A stretch of DNA of 64,000 nt from Undaria pinnatifida (lineage: Eukaryota; Sar; Phaeophyceae; Laminariales; Alariaceae), in the NCBI GenBank assembly GCA_012845835.1, contig JABAKD010000013.1, positions 12,111,701 through 12,175,700 of the forward strand. The letters are read 5' to 3'. Each line of letters begins with the position of its first letter. The stretch's first letter is position 1. Position numbers and translations under genes: made by a program. The notes under the pieces are model-generated. The model was given only the letters and a program-made list of their open reading frames with translations. It did not search any database and had not been told where the DNA came from. Shown here piece by piece: positions 25,901-38,400 of this stretch.

Positions 25901-28900
25901 ATTATGTATTCACCTGTTTTTACAAACCATATTCTTGGTCCTGATTACTGGGTTCTCCCTCGTGATAAACTATTAAAAACCAAAAAAACGTTTGGGTTGG
26001 TCCGGTGTTACTTGCCTCGCTGACGTTGCCGGGGGTTGTGGCTAAAAAAAAAACTCAGTTCTTCTTTCAATGAGTGTTTGCGTGTTTGTTTGTTTGTGTG
26101 TCTTACCCGGTACTTGAGCTCATAACTAAATAAGAACGCCTCGTGTTGCCTCCCTTTTTCATTCTGCGACAACCCCCCCCCGTCGGTTTACAAGGTTCCC
26201 CCGTGTGTTCCGCGGGGGACCTTGTAAAACCTTTATAGAACCGCACCCTTGTTTTTTTTTGGGGGGGGGGTGGGGGAGGGGGGGGGGAGGGGGGGGAGGA
26301 AATCACTTGAAATTAGTGTAGACCTTTTTTTTTTTTCTTCAGCTGTGACAGGCGTTGAAACCACTATTTTCGTGATCCTAAATAACCCCCCCGCACCTTC
26401 AGGTGGGTCTCTTCTCTGCTGCAGAAAGTGACCCGCACTTCCGCCGCCTGCCCGGGTCCTATAACTCCGTTGTTGGGCTCCACGGTAAAGAGAGACGCCG
26501 CGACTCCTCGGCGCACCCGAAAAGCGAAGGCAATGTCGTATTTCCCCCTGTTGCGAGAAAGACAGCGGACGAAAAAAAAAAACCATAAGAGAGTGCTGTC
26601 GCGTCCAAGACATCCTGGAATAATAGCATCGTCGACAAGGCCTTACGCGTCATGGGATTCGTGCTGTCTGTCTACGGCTTCTGGCCCCTGCGCGTGTACG
26701 AACGGGAGCGGCAACGCCCTGGGTTAACGCTGACGGTTTTCGTCGACGACGGCATAGCGTTTCCGGAAGCAGGTGGCTATACCGACACCATCGACGACGC
26801 GTCACCAACTAACTGCTACTTGTACCACCACGAGTACGTCACATGCGCACGACAAGAAATCAGCGGGGGATGGGATCATGTCACGGCAGTTTTGTGGTTT
26901 CCCGACCCGACGTTTTCCGTTGACTCGCACCAATGTACAACTGTTTCCATGCCTGTGAAAGTCAAGCCCTGCTGATGACTGTGCTTTCTTTTCCAGATTT
27001 CCAGATTTTTCTAGACTCCCTAATTCTGGTTTTCCGCGACTTTTTTTTTTTTTTGCCCGTCTGCTCGTTTTTTGTATTCCACCTTGTTTGTGCTTCTCGT
27101 TGTGACCAGCGTCAAACCTTAAGAAGGCTGCCGTGAGACTTGCGAGCATATACCATAAAAGATGCGCGATCAGAACATTGAGCATCATTGTTCAAGCATA
27201 AATATACATATATACTCCGGAGTATATATTTTTGCCTGTCTGCTCGTTTTGGCCTTCCACCTTATTTGTAATTCTCGTGACCAGCGTCAAACCTTAAGAA
27301 GGCTGCGGTGCGACTTGTGAGCATATACCATAAAAGGTGCGCGATCAGAACATTGAGCATTATTATTCAAGCATTAAAATACATACAACTCGTGGATAAT
27401 ACGAATATACATAAAACTCGTGGTTTTCGAAAAACTGAGGATGGCTTTTTAGGTGGGCTTCCCCTTGGATTTAGTGCGCAGTTGCACACCTATTGCGAAA
27501 GCGATATAGATCACTGCAAGCACCAAGGTGAGCGGGCACAGGCTTGACTGTGCCACCGTCGACTGTCGCTGAGCTTGTTAGAACGGACGAAGCTCCGTGT
27601 CGACGACAGTCGCGCATATCTTCCTGTCTACGTCACCCAAAAAAACAAAACGGGCAAAAACAAAACAGCGGGAAACCTTAACCCCTTTGCAATTGGGAAC
27701 CCATTTTCGGGACAAAATTACCGTAATTGTGCGAGTCATCGCACAGGCCCGAGTCATCGCACATGCCGGAGTTATCGCACCCCTGTGCGTCAATTTTTCA
27801 AGTTTGGAATCGTTTCATTCATTTTCCGCACAGGGGTCGGAGTCATCGCACCGATGACTCCGATATTGGGGCCACCTTCGAGCGTGAGGTTGCATGCTGT
27901 GGCGCGTGGCCTCAGGATAAAAATTGTGCCACGATCCGTTTTTCTAGCGGTTTGCAACCGGGGCTCACCGCTGTTTGTAGCAGGTGCATATCATACATAC
28001 ATAAAAAACTCTCGCTTTTTTTGGTATTTTTTAGTCGGCGACCGCACCAAAAAAAAAAAAAAAAAAGCACCACCGGCCCTGCCACGATGCGGTGCTGACC
28101 TACCTATTAATAGTACTGCTGTATGTCATGCAACGGAACGACGGCAGCCGACAACTCAGTACCTACCTACCTACGACACACCTCCCTTCCGCCGTTTCTC
28201 CTCTCTTCGCAGACAACACCACAAACCAACTCGAATCCTACCGTTACCAGTCGTTGCACTCTACCTACTTCAAGTACAGAACAAGGCACCAAACGTCTTC
28301 GTGTGTACTGGCCGAGACCACGTACCACGGGCCGTGCCCGCCGGCACATCGAATGTACCTACCTTCCCCGGCTAGAAATGATTCACAGCTTGTCGTCTAC
28401 CACCTCTACCTCGCACCCCGCCTCCGGCCGCACAGGGGTGTGCGTTCACATCACAGCACGGCAGGGTGTTTGATTTGCTCGGAATCGCACATGTCGGAGT
28501 TACCGCACAGGGGTGTGCGTTCACATCACAGCATGGCAGGGTGTGTGATTTGTTCAGAGTCGCACATGTCGGAGTTACCGCACAGGGGTGTGCGTCAGAA
28601 CGGGAAATCAAATCATTTAATTCATTTTCCGCACAGGGGCCGGAGTCATCGCACATGCCGGAGTTATCGCACCCCTGTGCAATAAAAATCAAAGTTAGGA
28701 ATCATTTAAAAATCGATCGCACGGGGGCGCGATGACTCGCACAATTACGGTACTTGGAATTAGTATAGGGAAGGGTTTAGTACTCTGAAGGGGTCTTAAG
28801 ACATTGTTTTTGCACCTGTTGCGAAGCGTAAAACGCTCGATGGCAGAATCTCCCACCCGCCGCCTGCCAAAGTCCAGGGAGCCATCGTTCTTTCTCGGAG

Positions 28901-29412
28901 GAGGTACCGCCACAGAAGCAACTTCCTCTCTGCTGGCTTCACTACCGTCACGGCTTGCTGCCGCCGCCGCCGCCGCCGCTGCCGCCACTGCTGCCGCCCC
29001 TCCGGCCGCTTCTTCTTGCTCTGCGTGAGCGGTCTCCGCGGGGGTTTCGAACGCCACCGCCCGGATGCGATACGCCTCCGCAATAATTTTCACCTTCGGA
29101 GGGGATAGTAAAGCCAAACAAAATAAAGACCTGCACAACCGTAAGGGTGGGTTCTCGCGCGAGTGGCCTGGAGTAACCGATACTGGAGTATGGCTGCTCC
29201 AAAAACTTGGTCCCCCTCTTCGTACAATGCTCTGTCTCGAAAAAGGATGCGTGGGCAATGGTCGAATTACTAAGTGGAGCAACAAGTGAGTACGGTTCCA
29301 CAGCCTTGCCGCAAGCCTGCCTCGTCGGTGAAAACCCGACGTGCTCCATCCCGGCATTGTGGGTGTAGGGATGCGAGGGTCTATACCAGGAATACTCTTC
29401 ATGCTATCGCTA

Positions 29413-29445
<33 letters not shown>

Positions 29446-32400
29446 TTGTTGTTCTCAAGTCAACTCGCATAATCAAGTCCGTGGTCACAGGACACCCCTA
29501 TGCACGATAATAAGTACCCCCCCCCGAACCATAACCTTGGCGAACGTATTCCTCTGTCCCCCCGGGGCATCTACCCCTCCTCTCACCTCCTCCCGAACAA
29601 CCCTCCCCTGCCCCAGCCCATCCTCTCCAAAGCCGATCTCATTGTCCGTGTACTCGATGGCTACCTTAGGCTCGAACACCCCCTCCTTCAACGCTGAAAA
29701 CACGACGGTCAACCTTGCGTGGAGATGTGATACGCGGCCAGGACAGCGGAGGAAGACGTCACGTGGGGCCAGTAGCGAGGGTTCATCTTTCAGTTCCAGA
29801 GTTCCACACGTCCTAGATCAAGCGATGTGATGTTCCACTGCCACAAATCTCACCTTAAGGCACCCCCGACCTCGATGACGCCCTCGGAGCCTCCGGGCAG
29901 GACTCGAAAGTCGTCCGGGTTTTCCAGCAGAACTGGGTGGGATGTGTCTACCCTCCATCGGCAAGGCACCTGGCACATTCGACGCACGGTATGATAAAGC
30001 CAATCGACTATTGGAACTCCCTGATATAATCGAACCGTTGTCATAGCTGCATCCTCTCGTACAAGCACAGTAAACGCATTTGCTGCTGTAGGTCTGTAAG
30101 TTGGCTGGCCACAACTGGACCAATAGATATTGCAGTTGGCTAGGTATTTATTACATGTGGACCTGTTTTCCAATACGGCAGGGAGTCGCGTTCTATGACC
30201 CCCTCGACTCTTCTTCAACGAAATCGCCGCTTTTGAAACCAGCTCCCGGCCGCAATCTCCTGAAATACTGTGCCCCTTGCCTCCCCGACGTCATCGTTCG
30301 ATAGTCCTTTGCAAAGAAGAAAGTACATGAAGATGGATTTTTTCATAGCATCCTTCCCCGCGTTGAGCAGCCACGAAACGTTCGTTTAAGAAAATCGCAG
30401 TTTTTTGGGGGGGGCTATCGTAGTAAGATCAAGGCTGCGGCAGGGAGATACCCCCAACTTTCACCATCGGGTCTTCACCATTTGGTACAGCCGCTAACAC
30501 GATCCACCAGAACTGCCATGCCGATGCAACCAATCAATGCCAGTTCTTCAATCAAAAGAGGTATGAACCAAAACGCCTCCGAAATTCTCTCTCGAAAACA
30601 AAAGCCAGATCATATTTTTTGGGTCGGTTCCCTACCTCTAACAACCTTCTCCTTCTCGTGGGGACATCGTGCATCGCATACCGGCAGAAGAGTTGGTCGG
30701 GTTGCGCTCTCGAATGCCTTCGAAGTCACGTTTCGGGTGAGCAGGGCTACGGTAGGGAGATACCCCCCACTGCTTTCTACCGGGTCTGAGCCATCATGTC
30801 ATACCATGTCATGCTCGCGCGTGAGTGACTCTGTACCTCGCCGATAAAAAAAGCACGCTCGTTCGGCGATTTTTCAGGTGCAGCGTAGCTTACCATCCCT
30901 TTTAGCATTAATATCGATAATAATGTTGAACAGCATTGGTGAAAGGCAGTCACACCGCAAGGAACAGAGGGATCACTTCGCGCGAGTTTGACACCGAGCC
31001 ACCGCAAAAAAAAAAGGTCCCTTATGATGGACACAGACACATGCTACGGTGGCATTGGCCAGAATCAGCCCAGGGTGGGAGGTAGCTGCCCTCCGTCGGT
31101 ACGGGACCTATTATGTTCGACACACAATCTCACAGCTAGGTAGGGCTTTGAGTTAGCTGACTGCAAAGCCGGCTTCTTCCTTTAGTTGGCTATTGACAAC
31201 GTGTTTGCGATGAAAAAACAACTTTTGGTTGTGGGTAGCACGTGGGTAGGAACGAAAACACATAGTAATAGTATTGAAACCGTCGAATGCCATAATCAAT
31301 CCAAGACCAAACCCAACCCAACCAAAATTCAGCCAGAAAACAAAAAATGGTTCAATAAGAAATACGGTTTCCTATTTTTTTTTCTTTTTTTCTTGTCTAA
31401 ACTTTTATTTTCGTAGGTTGGTTGGCCTTAGACTACTTGTATATGTCATCCATCGGTTTCATTACTGTACACATATTTCTTTCTTTTTTTCATCCCAATA
31501 AAGGTTGGAACAATGTCGCAAACACCCTACGGAGTAGTAGGTACGAGTAGTGCCGTTGGATGCGCGCGGAAACGAAATTTGTAGGTGTTCATCCCACGGT
31601 AATTGTTGCCGTTGTTAATGTTAATGTTACTGTTGATATCCTCAAGCAAGTGTGGAACTATCAGTTAACATGATAGTTTTACGAGTATGTTCGTTTCAGG
31701 GCTATTGATAGCGCATTGAAATGATCGGTCGGGTTGCGCGAACAAAATGTCGTCGAAGGCATGTTCAGGTCGGGTGAGATATTGATGAGCTCAGCATATT
31801 AGGAGCTCAGAAACTTCTCAGAAACTTCTCAGAAACTTCTCCTGCACCCCTACCGCGAGTTGTCTGGGTCTTACAGAGTACTCAACCTTGGAGACAAAAG
31901 GGGGGACGACATAAGTGCATCCCCGGGGTCAGAGAACATCCCTCCTGTTGCTGTACAAAGAAAAAGACCATAACATTTCAATCTTCGTCGACCTCAAGGT
32001 GCCGCGTTGATTACAGGCGAATTAACGGGGGGGGGGGTGTACTCGATATTTCATGCACGGCCTTGCTGTAGCGGTAGGACCATAGCTGTTAGACCCTCGC
32101 CCACCCACACCTACAATGCCGGGCCGGAGCATGTCGGGTTTCACCCACCAAGCAACGGGGACGGGGGGGGGGGGGGGAGGGGTAGTAAGTAACCCCTGGG
32201 TGAGAGTCTCCGGCTGATCGCAGCAGCGAGAGGCCTCATCGGCCCTAAACTGTACACGAGTTAAGCAATGACGGAACCTTACAACATACATATCCTCCCC
32301 ACGATCATGGCCTGGTTTTCTAGTTGTTCTCGGCTGGCTATGACAAGTAGCGTGTTTGCGACACACGAATAATTGGGTACGAGTTGAGTGTATATAGGAA

Positions 32401-35400
32401 CATACAACCAGCTTGGGTACAAATGTTAGATACGATTCCTAAATATGAATTCAGTGTAAACGTTGCTTATATTGGTACCCATACTGGTAGTTTTGTTTTG
32501 AAACAGCCGAACGTCACAATCCAATGCCAACTCAATCCACCAACAATCATCGAAAATTGCAGGATGGGAAGATGTTTTCCGATACCATTTTTTGAAGTTC
32601 TAACCTAATTTTTCATGGGTTGGTCGGCCTTGGGTTACCATGACCTTCGTCGGTTTCAATACAATTAGTACAATGTTTCCATCACAAACACCCTATGTTC
32701 TGGAGGTGATGTTTCTTTGCATTTAGGTGAGTATGGACCGTAGATGGTGTGATGCTCATGTGTTTGATTTTACATTTTTTAGTTTCTGACCTACCCCTCG
32801 TACTCCACATATTTTGTCGTTGGTTTGTCACTGGTTTTCATTTTTTATTGTTGGCTATTGTAGGTGTTACATATAGTTGTTTTCCAATAGGGCAGAGTGC
32901 GGGCTATCTACCCCTTCGTCGGCAAGGCACCTGGCATGTTCGGCACAACGATCGCAGCTTGGGCGGTGAGGCCGACGCAATGGGTTTCATTTTTAAAAAT
33001 CGTTGACGTCGGCGGCGGTCGCATTACCTCAAAAATAAAGCAGGAGAAACTAACCACTACGAAAAATAGCCGGACTAGAAAGCTTTGAAGACGAAGCACA
33101 CTAAACAACAAACCACTGCAGAACGAGCAACCTAAGCGAAAAACTCGCTCAGGGCACAGTGGAGGCCACAGGTTTGCCCTGTACGACTGGCACCTAAAGC
33201 ACGATTTCGATATTTCTAAATTGAAGACATAACGCTTGCTATGGATACCTTTGCCCTTGATTATTCGCGCAGCAATGCCCATGCATGGTATCGTCGACGT
33301 CTCATCTGACATACGTTTCTTAACAACGCATGTCGTACAGGCCCCACCCGGCTCACTTGTGTTTCGACAGCTCTTGCCGCCCGTGCTGCGTAAACCTAGC
33401 CCTGGATAGTCCGCCCTTATTTATTTACACAACAACGCCTTCATGTTTTCGTGGAAATCCCACCTGACACGCGTTCTTGACAATGAAGTCGCGGGATTCC
33501 ACGCGTCCCAAAAGCAGTCTGTCAAAGTCGATCACGGCGCCGTCCTCTTTCAGCTGGACGCACCAGGAACCGTCGGTTCGTCATGCGTCACGGAAATAAA
33601 TCGGCAAGACGGGGGGGTAAAGGAGGAGCGGTTGGGAAGGGAGGGGGGGGGGGAGGCGGTACTGGTTAGTGGGAGGGAGGGGAGTATATAGAGAGTATAG
33701 TAGTGGTTTTGCTTTCCAAGCGTTTGAGGGAGAATGTCCGTGTTCGTTGCCAAGCATACAGTACCGAAAACAACAGCCTGGCGGTTTCCATGACAAATAC
33801 ATTCAGGAAACCAGTGAGAAAGCGTTTCGTTGCCAAGCAATACAGCATATACCGGAAACAACCGAGCCAAGAGTGCCCTTCGGAAACAAAGGTTTTGCCG
33901 CTCGCTCGGAAAACAAAAAAAGGGAGACCGTTGGAAGAATTCGATTACGATCGCGAACACACGAGATGAGCCCGCCGATCTAAGCTGATCTCCCCACGGC
34001 CGTACCGGGCCGTTGTCCGTTGATTGCGGCCGGCAGCCCGCGTCCGATCATCGATCACTTTGTAGGACAATTGGGTGAGTGCGTAAGTAGTACAGTACGC
34101 GGTATTGCACTAGCGACTCGCACCTGCCGGGTGGTTTGAAGCTATCGTCAATTTTATGTGCGCTGACGCTACGATAGAGGTGCACGACTTTTTTTTCTTA
34201 ATACTACCCCTCGATTTGGGAGCTTAAGACATGTCCCTCCCAAAAAAACGATTTGAAGAAAAATAAAAACTGCTATCATACCGGATGAACAACTCCCATG
34301 GCCTAGAGTCCACAACGAGAATCACACAAAAATTAAGGGGGCGTATTTTCCGACGATTTTGGGTTAAGAGGAGCCCCGTCATTCAGAAACCACTTTCGCC
34401 AAAAAAAGGTATACCTCTATCGTAGCACGCGTCTACGAAGAGGATTTAGTTACAGATTGTAGAAGAAGGGGTTGTACTCGCAAGCTGTTGAGGTCGTGTT
34501 CATCACATTGCACCTTCAGCCTACTCAACACCGGTTTTTTCTGGGCGAGGGATGGAGCTCCTCAAGCGAGAAAGGCCTCAGAAAGAAAATGGAACACCCC
34601 TACCGTGCCGTGTACCCCGTATCCCTGCCGTTCCTGTCTATGGTTCGGGGTCTTCCTGCCGTCGTCACCATTTCGTTTTAGATCAATTCGGTACCATCAA
34701 TACTGTCATCGACGAACAGCTTCGCTTACGCCCCCGCCCGACTTTTTTCCACACATGTTGAGTTTTACGGCTTCGATTCTCATCATCACCTGCTGCACGC
34801 GAGCGTTCCCAGCCGCGATAGCGGACTCCAATTCCCCACGCGCTGTGGAACTCGCATCTTGGGGCAAGTCCTGTGTTCATGCGCAGAGCGGGGTGGTGGC
34901 TGGCCGATCGAATCTCCGATGTATCGTCTAGATCCATGACTTCGATTTCTTGTTGCGTGCAGTGCGGGGTTCCGAGATAGTGCGTACAATTCGGTGCGGG
35001 GTCCCGGTTGGGTGTGGTAAAAATCGGCTAGCCACGAGACCTCGTCCTGTGGCATGCCGCACTATTGAGGCTATCCCGGGGTCATCCCCTTATAGGTTAA
35101 GCTCCTCAAGAGGAAACACAAACTACCAGGTACCGATTAGTGCTGACACTGTTACGCCTAAAAGCAAACTTTGTCTTGGGACTGGCGCATACAACTATTG
35201 GTCGGATTGCGCGAGCGAAACGCCTTCGAAGGCATGTTGTTTAGGACGGGTGAGATATTAACGATATTGAGCTCCTCGTGATAGGCGCTCAGCAATTTCC
35301 GCTGCTAAGCCCGCGGCGTGGGATGACTCCCAGGGATGGTTTGGGGGTCTCGCTTGAGTGCGGGCATTTTTGTCTGGCAAAGCACCCGCACTATCGAAGG

Positions 35401-38400
35401 GGGGGGGGGAAGGGACCACGACGACGGTAACACATCGACAACGTTTTAGCAGGGTGACCGCGTCGGCCTTTGGACTAGGGGACCAAGGGTACGGCGGGGT
35501 TGTCGTTGTTGTTGTTGTTGTTGTTGTTGTTTTTGTTGTTGTTGTCGTCACATTAACTCGCATAATCAAGTCCGTGGTCACAGGACAGGCTCCAGCTACT
35601 CTGGAGTGGAGGGAAATGAATACCCCAGAAAAAGAAACACACACATACACAAACAAAACCAAAAATTGTACAATACGCGCATATATGGTAGCTGACGCAA
35701 TTCATGTGCCTCCGCCAGAAAAATACAACAAGTGAAATCGGGAGTCCGTCTGCGATGTGCCCGGTCCATACCGGTACATGATACCCCCATTTCTAATGCT
35801 GGCTTTCAGCCACTCGCACGAGTGAATCTCTGTACTTCTCGGAGAAAACGACGTCTAGGTTATTTTTTTGGGGTGGCGCAGCGTAGCTTTTGCCCTTTCA
35901 ACGCGGATAGATATGGTGAACTTAACTGAACGAGAGCTTAAGGCCGCAAAAGGAACAGGCGGGGGGGGAGGTCACTCGCGTGAGTGACAGCGAGCTACTG
36001 CATGAACAAAAAAAAAGGTCCCAAAAGTGACCCCCCTTACCGACCTTGGCTTAGGGGGCTTCTACCTACCTCCGGGTTGCCGAGTCCATCGAGGGCGGCT
36101 TGCTCCACCCGTAACGCCTTGTCCCAAGGGCCCTCCAGCACCATTCTTGGTACCGCGCCGAAGCACGACACCGGGAACAGTATCGGACGAGGGTTGTCCG
36201 TCAAGCAAGCCACGAGCGTGTCCTGAAGCACCGTTACACACAGCACGGCCACGGCAGGACGAGAGAAGGGGGTAGGGTTGATTGCAGGCCGGAAACCACT
36301 GTACAGAGCAAGGCCGCAGGAGTACAACAGCGGGGGAGGGGGTGTACTCACTATCATGCATGGCTGTAGGTTTACGGGACGGAGCAAGGGGTAGATCGAG
36401 TGGGGGGGGGGGGTGCTTGGGCAAGGGGAGCGATGGACTCACCCACGGTTTGTACGTGCGTATGTATGTCGTTTGCACGGGTAGCCGAAGGAGGAGTTTC
36501 CGGACACGCTAGCGTTTGCGCGCGTTAGTTTGCTTATTGCTTCCTTCGGAAGCCCGCCGAACAGAGTACACAGGCCAGTACAAGAATGAACCACAGTATA
36601 TATCTACGCGCGATCGGAGTACCACGCACAGCGTGCAAAGATGAGCTTCGACAAAAGTCTTCGATCTTACAGCTGGATGGTATTTTTATTTTTGTAATAT
36701 ATATATGATTTGGTAGGCAACTGTGCACCTCGAGTCAGCCTTCCAGGTGAAATTTTTCAGTCGGTTCAGATCAAAAGTTGTGAACGCTCGAGGTGTTTTG
36801 GGTTTGGTCCGATAATGGAGGGAGGAACAGGCACCTGCCCCACGCGACGGTGGTAACGAGGGGCTTCATTTTTCTGAGAGCCTTCCTCACTCGGAGGGCA
36901 CTATACCGAACCAAACCAAAAAAAAAATCGACTTTGTGATGAAAAAAAAATACAACTAATACGATAGAGTACTGTAGAGGTGCGCCAAGCTTCAATCTGA
37001 GGCGCCTCCTGCGACGAGATACCTTTTTTTTTACCGAAAGCCAACCAGCCTGAGCAAAAAAAAAAAAAAAAAAAAAAATTAAAAAGCCCAGTGAGATTTG
37101 ACTGACCCATGCCCTTGGGAAACAGCCATTAATCCGGGTGATTCTTACCACGATAGCCCCCCCCACAAAAACCAACGATTTCCTCTGACGAACGTTTCAT
37201 GGCTGCTGCTCGACACGAGGAAGGATGCGATGAGAGATAGATCTTTACGCATTTTCTTGTTTGCAAAGAAAGGACTATCGATCGATGACGTCGGGGTGGC
37301 AAGGGGCGCCATACTTCAGGAGGCGCGGCCGGGAGCTGGTTTCAATGCCGGCGATGTTGCTAAAGAAAAGTTGGGGGGGGGGGGGGGGGGGGGGGGGGGG
37401 CTACCGTAGAACGACATTCCCGAGAAAAATGACTATCCAATTGTTTGGAGAACCCTCTTTTGGTACAAACCACGGAACCACAGCTTGTATCCACGGCTTG
37501 TATATCGGAATGTCTCTGATGGGATATCGCGGAGTGGTCGTTCCTGCTCCTCCCTCCCGATACACTCGTGAGCAGTGTTGGTCACGGAATCACTGAGACC
37601 ATCCCGCCCTTCCGGCAGCAGTATTCATACGTTCACGTATCCAGATCGCTTACTGGTGCGAACCGCGCGCTGAGCACTCGCCGACCAGGCGTCCACTCGG
37701 CGCGGAGGGGGCGTACCAGGCGGGGACTTCTTGCCGGCGCATTGTGGCCTTTCAAGAATCCAATACTTACATTAAATAATCCACGGTAGGGAGGCAGAAT
37801 ACAGCTGGGTTTTTCGGGCTGAGAAATCCCGTCATTCAAAAATGTTTTCAGCTTGAAAGTGCCTCTCCTATTACGTTTCGGGATGAAAGCGCAATCCGAT
37901 TATCACCTCCATGGCCCAGATATGCGAATTGAAAAGCACCAATGGTGAGCCAAACACATTGGGTAGGCTCTCTAACCAACACCAGTACCACGGTATTATA
38001 CTATTAGATACAGTATTCATGTACCTGAGAGTGTTATACATAGTACCAGGGGGGCTTCTCCCGCGGTGGGCTGACGTATATAGTCGGCACTGGCGCGCGA
38101 GCAAGCGCTTGGACACTGCTGTACCGTATAATAGCATGGTTGGTTGAGACGTGACCCCTCTACGTGTTCCTTTGTTTTCAACGCTTTTCACAGATCACCA
38201 TCGGGAGGTTTTTTACGAAACTCGCGGATCGAGTCGGATCGGACCCAGAGGCAGGTGATCGAAATGTCATGGGTCAGCCCGAGTCGGGGGGTATTACAAG
38301 TCTCATGGGTCGGGTCTGGTGTCAACATCACCTTGTTCCGGTCCGACCCGCGAGACGTGATCCGACCCGCGGAAGCCCTGTTTTAGTTTGTGATCATCAT

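Larger units (their letters stand above)
29970..33463 (-). other. HYDIN intron (a17-a18), 3.5 kb
   Basis: Composed of decayed direct duplications (31.3-31.5 and 32.5-32.7 kb share CAATCCAA..CCAA and GTTGGT(T/C)GGCCTT blocks), two ghosts of a18, families C and D, and a hairpin copy. Confidence 0.7.
33554..36069 (-). other. HYDIN intron (a16-a17), 2.5 kb
   Basis: Contains family B, hairpin, GTT and family-D copies in series; no coding sequence recognised. Confidence 0.7.

Noticed and set aside
30777-31040. Open frames shared by 4.8, 30.8 and 35.8 kb
   Set aside because: The similarity is at DNA level (family-D repeat) with frame breaks in each copy, so not a protein family.
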